64,000 bases of DNA. Origin: Camarhynchus parvulus (lineage: Eukaryota > Chordata > Aves > Passeriformes > Thraupidae). The stretch is from assembly GCF_901933205.1 (NCBI RefSeq), contig NC_044600.1, positions 2,046,001 to 2,110,000 on the forward strand, written 5' to 3'. The notes beneath the pieces are model-generated. The model was given only the letters and a program-made list of their open reading frames with translations. It did not search any database and had not been told where the DNA came from. Made by a program: the position numbers and the translations under genes. Positions 25,439 to 37,889 of this stretch are shown here, piece by piece. The number at the start of each line of letters is the position of its first letter. Position 1 is the first letter of the stretch.

Positions 25439-28400
25439 TTTTCTTGAGTCATAAGTAATTAAAAGTCAAGGGGAAAAAATTCAGTTACAGGCCCAGAAGA
25501 GCCCATAATAAATACCTTGGTTTATCTGTGGTTTTCTTTGGCAAGGGGAGAGTGCAGAGGGTGTATATATGTAAATGTCTTAAGGAATGATGAATGGCTA
25601 TACATATTAGAACAGCACCTGAATTATTTAAAATGTATTTGTGGTGAGCTTCCTGGTTTCTGCCAGGCACTTTAGTAAGGTGTATCTGACAATGATTTGT
25701 GCTTGTTGGGGTACAGCTGCATTGGGAAGATGCTGGAGAAGAGATGAAGAAGTTGCAGTGAATTTCTCTTTCTGATGCTTACCTGAACTTGACCTTCCAG
25801 TCATGTATTTTATGTGTCACTATCTACTTGCTGATAATGACATATTTGGGCTAAGAAAGATGTACTCATTAAAATGGATGATTGAGATCACTGGGTGAAA
25901 TCTTTGGAATTGCCAGCCTGGATTGCAATCAGCTGAATAACTCCCACATTTAAGGGGAGGAGGATGTTCAGGTCATCTCCCTGGGCTGGTTTCCTGAGGG
26001 TCAGCCTTGCTGAGCTTGTCCTGACCAGCTGAGGCCTTATCTTTGAGTCTGCTCAAATCAGGTAAGAAAAGTCTCATTTGCAGCTTTTATTTCCCCAGAG
26101 TGTTTTGGTTTTGACCAAAGTGTGATGGTTGTGGTCCATCTCTCTCCCTGCTCTGCCCACCTAATTCTGTGTGCTGCTATTTACCCCAGCTGTGGCCCTG
26201 TATTACAGTTAGGGGGAAAATTCCAGGTATTGTCCATCACAGGTCTCTGCTGTAGGATCAGCTTCTGTCTGAGTATGGTACTAAATGTATTTTAATTTTT
26301 TTTTTTATTACTTCAGAGATGTTTAATCAAAAAACTGGGGTTAAGCTTTTGTTAGAATGTGTTCCTGGCCATGGGAATTCTTGTATGTCCCGTTTCTTCT
26401 GTCCCTCATTGCCAACTGGCTACTCTACCCCTCACACCCCATGAATTATTATTACAGGAAATAGGGGCTTATATGCTACATTTATTTTAACTGTTAGTAA
26501 AAACACCCCTGGAAGGTTAAACTTGGTTCAGAGGAGACCAACCCCAAAGGACCTTTCACAAGGATCCAGTCTTGACTCAAATATGAGATGGGTTTCCCTT
26601 TCACAGAAAAAAGAACAAGTTCTTTTTTTTTTCCCCAGCAAAGGGGAAATTATATAGTTGATGTTTTCATTGAAAAGTACAGCAGGTGAGCAGTTCAGCA
26701 GTTATGCTAAAAGACCTCATAAGGCAAACTAATTAAATGTGGTTGGAACAGGGAGCTCTTTATTTCTGGGACAGAAGTTGGCTTTTAGTTGACTTATCTT
26801 GAAGATGTGTCTGTGTGCCTGTTTACATGCCTGGAACTTTCGGTTACCACCAAAAGAATTGCAATGCCATTGTGGAAGCATACCTATTCCAGATGTGGGC
26901 TGGTTTGTTTTTAAAATGTCACTTCATTTTGGTTTACTTTGGTTTTCTGCTGCAATCTTATTCAGTGCCATCTGCTCTTCAGCTTGCTTTTCTCTATTTT
27001 GCTTCTGTTTTTAGGCTGTACTAGAGAGAACATAATTTCTAAATATTTCTGAGATACCAGGTCCACTTCTGATGATGCACGCTAAAAACAATTGACATTT
27101 GCTTGCTCTCCTATTATTACTGCAAAGAGAAACATCCAGAGAGACTCATGAAGAAATTAAATACTTTTCCAGGCACCCTCTTTGGGCAGTTCAGACATTT
27201 TAGCTTTTCAACTAGAGACCCTTTTAAACTAAATTTATATAAAAGTGCTATAGCTTAACCCACGTGCTTCTAAGGAAGTCTCCTGGACTTTATTAAGTTA
27301 CAGAAAATCCAAATGACACATGATTATTGTGCTCTTTGCAGTTATAGATTGAAAAATGCATTTATCAAGTACTTAAGGCCATCTCAGCCATCCACCTACC
27401 AAGAAGGAGGATATTCCTTGTTGTCAGAGGTATAATAAAATAACAGGATTATTGCCATAGCACATTTTGCTTTCTTAAGTGCAAATCTTTCCTCTTAGCT
27501 TGATTTCTGACTGCCAAAGCTTATTCCATCAGGAGAGACATCTCCTGAACTCTGCACTTGATCTATTTAATTGTGTTTAAGTTGGTGAGGGTAAACTGGA
27601 TTGTAATTAACTTCCAGGAATAAAAGACATTTTATGATTTCCAGTAGCTGAACAAGGGCAGGCACACTCACAGCACGTGTTAGAAACAGGCAGCTCAAAG
27701 TCCTTGAGCCCAGAGTTTGACCTCTCCTCTCCTGGAGTCAGCAATGTCCTAAGGGTTCTCTTTGCCTCCCGCAGTTATAACTGCATGTAAAATTATATTA
27801 TTTATAAAAGTGCTGCCTTAAAAGGAATATTTTGTGCTCCAGAGTTCTGTTTGTCCAAACCTGAAGTCTGTGTTATATGACATTTTCTACTAAGTGAAAT
27901 TAAAGTAAGGATACAGTGAAGTGAAATACATCCATTTATTTGACATTGTAGATTATTTCCAGTTACTTACAAAGTATTTGTATCCTATGACTGTGGTAGC
28001 AATTTGTAGAAGACTTTAAGACCGTAAAATCACAACCTTTGATCATTTAGATTTATTTAATTAGGATATAACCTCTAGGATAATTTTGCAGGGTATATTT
28101 ACCAGTGAGGGGCTGAAAGGGATTCAAGATTTTGCTCAGTATTTTACATTTAACATTAATTAATTAACATTAATATTCTGGATTTTGAAATTATGTTGAG
28201 GTAACCTATTGCCCTGACATTTTTTAGGATTCATCTGTCAGTCAGGATGATGTGGGAGTTGTGTTGAAAGACTTTTTGAATGAGTTTGGGTTTTACCACA
28301 TCTGAAAGCAAAAATTTGAGTTGTTTCTGAAATTGATTGTGAACTATTTTACTGCTGTAATTTTTAGGACAAGGGAAGACTTTTAAACTGTAATGTCCTT

Positions 28401-28715
28401 AATAGTAGGCAACTAATAAGTAGATAAATTGGGAAGAAAAAAATTTAATTCAGTTTTTAACTGATTTACTTTTAGTCATTCTCTATCAGTGTTCCAGAAA
28501 AAGCATTAAAAAGCTGAGACCATTTCCTGTAATGCAGGGAAGGATAGGAATATTCCAGAATAAAAAACACAAGCAGTTATCAGTGTTTAATTTTTCAGCA
28601 AATTTATAAATATACTGAAAATTTTAAAGTCCTGTCCCTCGTATGCATATGATGATATACTTTATCACCTTGTTTGGGGGTAGGATGAATTGCAGCATCA
28701 AGTTTATTTTTGAGT
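25435..28715. other. Unique DNA without a supported gene
   Basis: No exon or repeat family was recognised. A donor-like 'aatcag|gtaaga' occurs at 26061/26062, but the upstream stretch is closed in all three plus frames, so it is not supported as a coding exon. Confidence 0.55.
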
Positions 28716-29190
28716 TTTGGGCCCATCATGAGCAGAGGGACCTTGAGGGTCTGGAGCAGGTCCAGGGAAGGGAACAGAGCTGGGAAGGATGTGGAGCCCC
28801 AGGAGGGGCTGAGGGAGCTGGGAAAGAGCTCAGCCTGGAGAAGAGGAGGCTCAGGGGGGCCCTTGTGGCTCTGCACATCTCCCTGAATGGAGTTTGGTGT
28901 GTTAGGTCACTCTCCTTTCCCAGGTAATAACTGAGTGGACAAGAGGAAATGGCCTCATGTTATGTCAAGGGAGACAGATAGATTGGATATCAGGAAAAAA
29001 AGAATCACAGAAAGGGTTGTGAAGCTTTGGAAGAAGCTGCCCAGGGAAGCGTGGAGATGGTGGAGCCACCGTCCCTGTCAGCCTTCAAGAAGGATGTGGC
29101 ACCTGAGGACATGGCCTAGTTGTGAGCATGGTGGTGGCACTGGGTTGATTTTCCAGCCCTGTGGTTCCCTGAATGGTCCATGGGAGCATT
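28716..29190 (+). mobile_element. CR1 LINE fragment, sense
   Basis: The sequence follows the 3' part of avian CR1: 'ggctgagggagctggg', 'cagcctggagaagagg', 'gaggaaatggcctca', 'ttggatatcaggaaa', 'gctgcccagggaag' and 'ggacatggcctagt' occur in the expected order. It covers the end of the ORF2 region and part of the 3' untranslated region. The copy is 5' truncated, and its extreme 3' tail ('tcccttccaaccc') is lost or unrecognisable. Short frames inside it are remnants of reverse-transcriptase ORF2 broken by stops and indels. It is not an active element. Confidence 0.9.
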
Positions 29191-32100
29191 GAGATGCTGC
29201 TGGCAATGTGTCTGAGCACTTCATTGAAAACCTCTTCCTTCAGGTCTGGGTATCTTTAGCCTCTGCACCTTCAGATGCTGTACAATCTGTCTTGGTGCTT
29301 GAGGGAAAATGTTCTTGTCGCTCCTTGAAGGCCTGGCACCATTAACAGGTTCCTCACTACACTGCAAGATAAATACACACTCCCACTCCAACAAACTTTT
29401 ATTCCATATGTTACCTGCTCCCTGAACCCATATTTTCTCTCCACCTCACTTTGTAAGGGATAATCACCCTCTACAAAAGCAGCCTTGCTGGGACTTGAGA
29501 CCTCCCTGCTCCTGGTGTGGCTCAGAGTGTGACCTGCTGTGTTCATCCAGTGTGGCTTTACCAGGCTGTGAAGCATGGCAGGTGATCGTTTACAGGTGAA
29601 GTGCACTTGTGCTTGAAATACAAAGACTTTTTGATGCTTCCTAATCTGTTCTCTCCCTGACTGGTTTCATAAAGCAGGAGCTGCCATGGTTACATGTGCC
29701 CATTTGTGTAATCAGATGGTGGCACCTTCCTTGTTGAGTCTTGGAGCAGTCTGGGTCAGCTGTGAGTTCTGCTACGTTTTCTGTGCAAATGGCAACTTGC
29801 ATATTTTGCTTCTTGCAGCTTCCTCTTTCATTTCAGTTTATAAATTTCATGAGGTCAAAAAAGAAATTACATGGAGAGAACAAAATATGTTTGTTTATGA
29901 GCTAGAAAGACAGTTTATAAAACCAAGAAGTCAATATTTTAGTTCAGGTAGAAGCAGAAACAGTCTGTGTAACCCATCTGCATTTAGACATTCATTATAC
30001 TTTTGAAGATCATAGAAATTTCCAGAAAAAAATATTAAATTTTAAAAATATACAATATTGAAAATATCCAGTGTTAATGTTTTGACTGAGACATTTCATG
30101 ATTATATTTTGGACTTTTATTTAAATGTATTTTTAGTACCACTCCTCCTTTCAAAAAGGCATCTTGTGTTTATCAACAGAAATAGAAGTGCATTTGTTGA
30201 ATTAATATCTTATGTAGTAACTCAGTAGATTGAGAAGCTGTTGAGATGTTCGTATATGTCTGTGAATCATCGTAGCCATTGCTGGTTATGATCATCTTGT
30301 TAATTCTGAATCCAGCTTTTTCTTCAGCCTTTCATCTCCTGTTTGCCTTGCCAAGCAATTAAGTGCCAACTGAATACATTCATCAAAAATAATTTACTTT
30401 CCTATTGAAAGCTTTTATAAAATGTCCAATATTGTGTGAGCCCAGCTTTTGGTGAAGTTGCACTAATATAGAAATTTTCACTTGAAAAAGCCCTGAAGAC
30501 TATTTTTGCATCTTTGGTAATTCAAATTATATTGTTCCTGCATCATCATCCTTATATAGCCATGGAAAACTTAAGACAAAACATGCTTTTTACTTGATTA
30601 TTGAAAGCAAACATTTTTGTTGAAACTTTCTATCTTTGTAAATATCAGCAAGGTGTGAAAATATGTACTCACTCTTCCTAAGTCCTCCTTTGTTAAGCTT
30701 TTCTCTTTACCAGCTGCAACACCTTACAGCATTTTTCACACATTAATATGCATCACATTTTCTCTTTACATACTGTTTTATCAAGGGCTCCTCTTGTCCA
30801 GAATCTAAAGAGAGTCTGGAATAAGATAACCTTTTCCTCTTACTCAAGATTAGATCCTCCATGAAGAGCTGCTTGAATTTTCAATAGGAGCTGAACACTG
30901 TATCTGTATTTTTCTTACTGTTTGGGTATTTTTTACTAGAATTTTATGTTTTCTGATGGAAACAAAGGGGACCTGCAATGTATTAGAGGGAAACCTCTCA
31001 GGAATGTCTCATTTTGTCACAAAAAAAAAATATCTCTTGTAAAAAAATCTCTGAATTGCTCGTGGTTCATCAAACATGAAAACTTGCTACTTGTACCTTC
31101 CCCCCTCAACTTTTTAACTGCTTAAGAGATTCATCATCCAAACTTCTGGTACCTGGGAGTGCACCCTTGCCACTGTTTATCCTTATGATCTCAAATTCCC
31201 AAACAGTTAATCTTATTAAGCAATTTTTCTACATGCCAGGAAACCTTGTTTGTGTTTGCCAAGCCTTGAAGAAGAAAACCATTCCTCATCTAAAATTTTG
31301 TGACAATAGAGACTTGTTAGGAAAATCTGCTTGGTTCCCACTTCTAGGGGTACCAGAAATTTTGTCAGGGTGGGAGAAGAAATACACAGAAATAATCTAA
31401 GTGGTCAATTTATTTTATGCATCTGTCATTGCTTTTCCAAGCATATTTTAAACATAGATGGAGTTATCCATGCATGATCTATTTCTATAATAATTTCTAA
31501 TAAGGAGGAGGTTGTATTCTCACATCCAACAATGGCAAATGTGTTTAAAACCTTATGGGTTTGCCCAAGCTTCAGTTCTTTATTCAGAAGTGCCATCTTT
31601 CTGTAGAGAAAGCAAACTCCAATATCAGGCCCCAGAAGTTTTTCTTGAGTCACACAAATACTTTTTTCCAAGGGGAGCTAAAGGTTGTACATCCTTGGAT
31701 AAGCATCTGGTTTTTACAGTGCAAACAACACTAAAGAAAGCCAAAGCTGAATAAATCCAACTGCATAATGTACAAAATGTCATGGCAGCAAAAAAAGGTT
31801 CCACACTTTCAGAAGCCCTAGTGCTAATTTGATGCCTTTGTGAAGAATATTTTAATAGGAAGCTTCAGACTGTGACAAATCAAGTGCCTGAGTAGTAAAC
31901 TGGTTTCAGGGGTTTTTGTTTTGGTGCCTTTTTTTTATTTTTAAAGTACTTCATTAGGTGTAACTCTGCATAGGTGTGGATCTTTTGAACTGTCATTTAC
32001 AAGAAAAAATGAAAACACTTTGTTATTGTGGAGTTCTGCTCAAAGTGCTGGGGGTTGTTATTGGATCCATGGGATCACAGGGTGTTTGCTCGGGGCAGGG

Positions 32101-33459
32101 AAGTCAGATCTGATTTTTTGGACATAATAAACTTGTCTCAGAGCACAGAGTGAGGCCAGTTGGCTTCAGCAGCAAACTGAGGTACTGCCCTTCCTGCCAT
32201 TTTGGTGTGGTGTAGAACAGAGACCCAGTAATGCACAAACAGCAGATTTTAGGCTGTTGAGTTTTTTCCAATATGTTTAGAGTATTTTTTTTTTTTAGTC
32301 TACAGTGGAAGTAAAAGAAAGAACCAGAGAAGACTTAAGTGGATGGTTTTTATTTATAATCATAATTTACTGTTTGAAGAGTAAGCTGCTCAAATGAAAA
32401 TAACTCTTGACTGATTTTTGATAAAGGAATTAGGAACCTCTTTTTTTTTTTTTTTTGATAGAACAGTAATCAAAAGAAGACAATACAAGCTGTGCATGAT
32501 TGTTTCCAGATTCACTCACAGAAATTAGCAGCTCCTTGTCTCCTGTCTTTAACTCCATGCCCTGGTACTTGTGACATGCTGACCCAAGGTGAGGATTTTG
32601 GTTTATCATGGCTTAGGGTGCTGTTTGAAAATACTTCGTGGAAAACTTTTTTCTTGATAGAAATTTCAGTCAATATCAGCCAGAGTATTAACTGGGAACT
32701 AATGAGAAGTAGATACCAAAGAATTTCTTAATGTTTGGTCTTTAGAAGTTACACTTTTGAAGTTGTCCTTTTCAGTTGAAACTAAAAAAAGTTAGGAACC
32801 GGTAATTGAGGCATGGGAGTGCTGATTTTAGATTTGCAAGACTCAATAAACAGATCAGCTGGGCTGGAGATCCAAGTGCAGAAGCAGTCTCATGGAGCAG
32901 TTAAAAGGTAACCGCAGATCCCTGCCCAGATAATTGCTCAGAAATGGAGAATCAGGAATTTCACATCCCCAAACACAGAAGGTCTTTGTTCCTGGGAATT
33001 CCTCATGCGTTCTAGTTTAGAACACTGTCATTGAACCACACCTCCACTGATTTAATGTCTTTGGGTTCAGGCTTGGGACTTTTACAGTCCAGAGTACAAC
33101 AGAGAATGATCAGAGAAAATCGGAATTGTGGTGAAAAAATAAAAAGGAGGAACTCAAGAGCTGAGAAGTGAAAAAAAAAATCACATTCCCTGAGAGTTCC
33201 TGTGTGGAAGAAGAGGAGAAAAGGGGAGATATTAAAATTATTACCAAAAAACCCTCCAAAAAGACAAGTTTGGTATTTCCCATGAACAGCAGTGGATGAG
33301 TTTCATGTGAATTTCAGGAGAGCTGTAAGTGGCTGCTCACTTCCCACTCACACACATGTTCATGGCTGTTATACCCTGTTAGCTCCCTTTTCATAAGCTC
33401 CAGAAAAGCCACAGCATTTGTCTCTGTGGTGGTGGCAATGTCTATTAATGTTATCTTTT
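29191..33459. other. Unique DNA without a supported gene
   Basis: AT-rich sequence with homopolymer runs (A near 31020-31030, T near 32286-32298 and 32441-32456). Open frames of up to 111 codons lack domains. Confidence 0.55.
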
Positions 33460-33720
33460 GTGATTTCATCTTCTCATAATGTCTGAGAGCCCTGCTTTAA
33501 ACTAGCAGTCTGTGATTGTGACGGGTGAGATAAAATTTTCAGTGAGATAGAGCAAACTCGCGCTCCTGTGTGTGACAAATTGCAATGACAAGGCTGTGTT
33601 GATAGCAGCTTATGATGTGAAATGAAATCACAACCACAATGCCATAAAGATGTGTGCTCAGGGCATCTTTACAGAGCTCCAAGTGAAAGAAGATGTGGTC
33701 ACAATGTCTGCTAGGCACTC
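33460..33720. promoter_or_regulatory. Candidate conserved non-coding element
   Basis: This patch retains CpGs ('gacgggtgag', 'actcgcgctc') and holds GATA-like ('tgagataaaat', 'gagatagag') and CAAT-like words without a good coding frame or repeat similarity. A second patch at about 33850-34030 has a cluster of 'gatttgattgg' and 'gattggct' words (CCAAT box on the minus strand). A regulatory role is inferred, not shown. Confidence 0.2.
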
Positions 33721-34030
33721 TGGTCCTTCCCTGCACTTCATTTTATTGCTGGAGCTGGCCAGGGCTGCTCAATAAAAATACTTCATGCATTTCAGGCTTT
33801 TTTTTTCTTTCTTTTGTTTTTTTTGTGGCTTTGCTGGGTGTCTCTATTCCAGCTCCTGTGTAATGGGTACAACCAACATCTGAAAACTGGCTCAATTCAT
33901 GATGCAGATGCAATAATTGCTGTAATATTGAAGATATTTGATTGGACTCATTTGATTGGCTGAGCAATCCGGCTGAAAAATGGACAACAGAAAAGGAGAA
34001 ATAACAGCAGTTACAAATGCATTCCATGAA

Positions 34031-34955
34031 ACTTCAGTGGTTGCATCCATTTATTTATTCATTTTAGCAATTCATAGGACTGACAGTAGAAGTAACTGCA
34101 TGACTCTCTTCTTCCTATCAAGGGTAAAATTCAGTTGCCTAAATATCAAGATCTAAAGCTATTTTTTAATATTACAAGCAGCTTTGTGGGGCTGGCAGGT
34201 GTAAGGATGGATGGAAGTCCTGCCCTCCTCTGAAGCAGCAGCCAGAGGCTACAGATGAAATTGCAAAATGGCACAAGAAACCTGTACTTTCACTACTTAG
34301 AATTACTGAACAATGACCTTTATGGCAGCCAGAATTTGGGATTCTAGGAGGTAAAAAATGGTCTCTGGAAATGGCAGGAAACAGCTATTGCAAAACTGAA
34401 ACGTAATAGGATTCGAAATTTCTATAATTTTTAATAATCTCAAATGTTGTTAAGCCCCTAAGGGGAAAAAAGAGTCTCCAAATCAGGACTTGGAGGTGAG
34501 ATCCTTCCATTACAGAGAAATGTGCACTCAGAGGACAGCTGTAGATAGCCTTGAAATTATTTTAGCTTCCCCATATGATCTACTAAATAAATTTCTATTG
34601 AAGAACTATGTTTTCAGCTTTCTGAACAATTAGATCAATAATCAAACGAGGGAAAAAGGAAAACTAGAAAATAATTTCCACACAGGATCCATACAGGAAC
34701 AGTGTTCATAAATATTATTTTATTTACTAATTATTAATTTGCTTTTATTTTTTTCCCCTAGCATTATTATTCTAGCTAAGTACTATTCAAAGGATAATTA
34801 TCATTATCTCTTCTGCAGTTGCTGTAAATGGTGGTTTGCTTCCTCAGATGCAGGAATGCTCTGCTTCCATCCAAAGTCTGGTTTTGTCATTGATTTCTGT
34901 CCATCACACAATTAAAACAATAAAAAATCATACTCTTAATGAAGAGGGAAGGGTG
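34031..34955. other. Unique AT-rich DNA, no gene seen
   Basis: No exon, repeat family or RNA gene was recognised in this stretch. Confidence 0.55.
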
Positions 34956-35039
34956 CAAACAAATAATTACCATAAACAGGTTTTCTGCAGTTGATTACAA
35001 ACTAATAATTACCATAAACAGGTTTTCTGCAGTTGATTA
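34956..35039. repeat. 42-bp tandem duplication, two copies
   Basis: Copy 1 spans 34956-34997 and copy 2 spans 34998-35039. They are adjacent and differ by one base (caaacAaat versus caaacTaat). Each contains 'ccataaacaggttttctg'. The near identity implies a young event, probably population-variable. It is not a transposon. Confidence 0.92.
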
Positions 35040-36794
35040 AAGAACAAGCAATAACTGATAATGGTGATGCAAACAATATTTCCTACCAATAGGTGCCAGT
35101 ATAAGCTAATTAAGCTAAAGGATATAACGACAGGTTTAAAGGAGACATTAAAATATATGTATTTAAAAAATTCCAACAAATTCTCTTCATAATTCATCCT
35201 TTTGGGTGGGGCCTAGCCTTTCTTGGGAGTGCTGATGGCAAAGGTGGTTCTGTCCCTTCCCTGCCTCTTTTCTCTCCTCTCCAGCTCGGCTGAATATGAG
35301 CAACCCTTGCTTCTGTTTCTAGCCCATAGATTTTGTTATCAATCTCCTTTTTAAAACCAGAAATTCATGGAAGATGTTAATCAGGTAAAATTTAGAGGGA
35401 AGGAAACCAGCAGAGAGTGATACACTGCAGCTGAATCCTGCCCATGCAGGTTCCAGCAGCTGGACCTAATTTATAGGAAATAACTATTTGCTGTGCAAGA
35501 ACAGATTTAACTCCCACTGCAGTGTTTCTTTAGTCAGATTTTCCATTTTAAGCATTACAGATGTACCTCAAACTTGGCTTCACAGACCATGGTGAGCCAG
35601 GCTCACATGAGTGTTTTGTGAGCAAAGCCATGGAGCATCACTCTGCATCCTTTGTGTGCAGCCTCCCCTGTTTGGGACCCTGCTGTAGATATCTGTAGCC
35701 AACCATGTAATTTAATCTCATTCCTATTCAGTCTTAATGGAGAGATGACCTTTCAGCAGATTAGAATTGATTTGTTTATAAATCTGCTAGTCTTGTCAAG
35801 GCTTTGTTGTTACAGACAATAATTTTGCTATCATCTGCTTGATACTTATCAGTATATCATAGCAGCTGTAATGACTTTTTTTTTTTTAATTTTCTTTTTT
35901 TTTTTTAGCTCTTTTTCAGCTTTTATTGGAGCCACCTCCTCCAAAGCTTGGACAGTGTCACTGGTGAAGCCTCTCTCTCTAGCACATGAAATGCCACTGT
36001 TCCTTCTCTTTAATTTCTCAACTTCACTCTCATTTTAAGTATGCTGGACAAGGCCAGATCAAGCAGGAGAATATGAAAAGAATGAACTTGTCCACACCAG
36101 CAGAGTTTTTCAGCCCAAGTTTTGCTTTCTTTTCAGTTGGCATGGTTGTATCACAGTTCTGTTATCTGTAGAGACTCTCTTGCTCCTGCAGAAATTCAGA
36201 CTGTGCCATTGCTGCTCTCGGTGGCACTCACCAGATTGAACCCTTCATCCACTTTGCAGCCTGTCTTCACTTCCTCAGGGCTGTTGGGGTGGGGATTTTG
36301 TCTGGGTTTATTTTTACAGTAATTGAATAGAACCTATGACAATACTCTTGTTCTCTGCAGGCTGCTTTTGCTAGGAGGAAATGGAATTCACTTCCCAGCT
36401 TTAATAGCAAACATGGAATTAATTGCTTTCCAGCTTTTCCAGTACTGATTGTGAGTTTCATATCACACCAGCATTACAGCCATACAGGTGTTTGTACAGA
36501 AAGGCAAATTTGGAGAACTGCTGAGCTAAAATGTGCTGAGGAACATCCTGTTGGTGGCAGCAATAACTCAGATTTTACTTGTTGGGAGCTGTGAAGGTGA
36601 CAGAGCTCCTTTGCAGCCCGTGGTGCCTGTGTGCAATAATGGGCTTGCTGTGCATTTGAACACTCTACATTGATTCTTATCTCTTAATAGCTATTTAATC
36701 CAGACTTCAAATCACACATCGGGTGTAATGTACAGTAATGCTTTGCATAAGCTTGTGAATCTGGACTAAAGAGCGGTGATATGCCAGGGATGTT
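35040..36794. other. Unique DNA, no gene seen
   Basis: Two T runs (35876-35887 and 35895-35906) precede 'ttttttagctctttttcag', which resembles two acceptors, but the bases that follow make no convincing exon. The interval 36590-36790 keeps CpGs and an octamer-like 'ctttgcataa' near 36741 and could be regulatory (weak). Confidence 0.45.
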
Positions 36795-36917
36795 TGTAAT
36801 TCCACAAAAATTACCCTGATTCTGGTGTTCAAGGGTTTGGGGGATTTTTTGGTGGGTTTTTTGTTGGTGTGTTGTAATTCCAGAAAAATTACCCTGGTCT
36901 GATGTTCAAGGGCTTGG
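36795..36917. repeat. Imperfect direct repeat with G/T-rich spacer
   Basis: A segment starting 'tgtaattcca' at 36795-36840 recurs at 36873-36917 (offset 78 bases), with 'aaaaattaccctg' and 'tgttcaaggg' in both copies and several differences. The spacer is runs of T and G. This is an older tandem duplication than the ones at 1910 and 34956. Confidence 0.8.
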
Positions 36918-37023
36918 TTTTTTGTTTGGTTTGATTATTTGTGTTATTTTTGTTTGTTTGATTTGTTTTGGTTTTAGGCTTTGTTTTGTTTTAGGACTTT
37001 GTTGTTGTTGTTGGGATTTTTTT
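36918..37023. repeat. T/G-rich low-complexity stretch
   Basis: Dominated by TTTG- and TTG-type words ('tttgttttggttttagg', 'gttgttgttgttggg'). A similar stretch occurs at 47551-47614. The open frame across it (36922-37116) is a composition artefact of Phe, Cys and Leu codons. Confidence 0.75.
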
Positions 37024-37320
37024 AGGAAAAAACATGATCCAGTGCCTGTGTGTTCTTCAGGGTGTCATAACAAAACATTCATCGTTTCCCTACTCATAAC
37101 ACATTTTGGATACTGATGATACAGCTCTTTTTCCAGGGAAAATGACTGGTGGGTGGTTGATCATGGTGTGTGTTGAACAAAACCATCCAGCAAAATGCAA
37201 GGGGACACACATTTTAACTCTGATTTGTGTTGCCAGTAATAATTGGTGACAGAGGCCAGTTTGGGCTGAATGTGCACTAAATTATTTGAAGTAGAGGCAA
37301 GATGGTTCTTTTGAGGTTAA

Positions 37321-37672
37321 AACTTCCTTAGACCCCATTTCAGTACCCGAAGGGGCTACAGGGAGCTGGAGAGGGGCTGTGGACAAAAATGTGGAGTGTC
37401 AGCACAAGGGGGAATGGCTCTGAGCTGAAGGAGAGCAGGTTTGGATTGGATATTAAGGAAAAATTATTCCCTGTGAGGGTGGGCAGGCCCTGGAATGGAT
37501 TTCCTGGAGCAGCTGGGGCTGCCCCTGGATCCCTGGCAGTGCCCAAGGCCAGGCTGGACAGGGCTGGAGCAGCCTGGGACAGTGGGAGGTGTCCCTGCCC
37601 ATGTCACAGGGTTTGAAAGGAGATCATCTTTAAGGTCCCTTCCAACCCAAACTGCCCCATGATGCTGTGACC
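37321..37672 (+). mobile_element. CR1 LINE 3' fragment, sense
   Basis: The order of words matches avian CR1 3' ends: 'ggggctacagggagctgg', 'ttggatattaaggaaaaa', 'gctgcccctggatccctgg', 'caaggccaggctggaca' and 'aaggtcccttccaaccc', then a degraded tail. It shares the 'ctgcccctggatccctggc' block with the copy at 60188-60534, so both belong to the same subfamily. It is 5' truncated and non-functional. Confidence 0.92.
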
Positions 37673-37889
37673 TCCATCTGTATCACACCACAATGCATTA
37701 TTACCCTGCAGTGCAGCACCAGCTGCTGAAGCAGTTTTGCTCAAGGACTTTGACACAAACCTTTAGAAGATCACAGATATTTGTGTGGCTTTCAGGGGCT
37801 GTTTCTGTGCTGCAGCTCCCAGTCTGAGGCAGGGGGATGTGACTGAGCAATGCCACAGCAAATCCTGGCAGTGACCACTTGGGAGGTGT

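Noticed and set aside
25972..26061. Possible exon before the strong donor 'aatcag|gtaaga'
   Set aside because: The candidate acceptor is purine-rich and all three frames hold stops. A donor alone is not enough.
28643..29192. Two plus-strand open frames of 94 and 85 codons
   Set aside because: They lie in a decayed CR1 copy and reflect remnants of its ORF2 and 3' region, not a host gene.
35895..35960. Exon start after the T-rich 'ttttttttagctctttttcag'
   Set aside because: The T run is likely simple sequence. The downstream donor ('actg|gtgaag') is weak and the segment would be very short.
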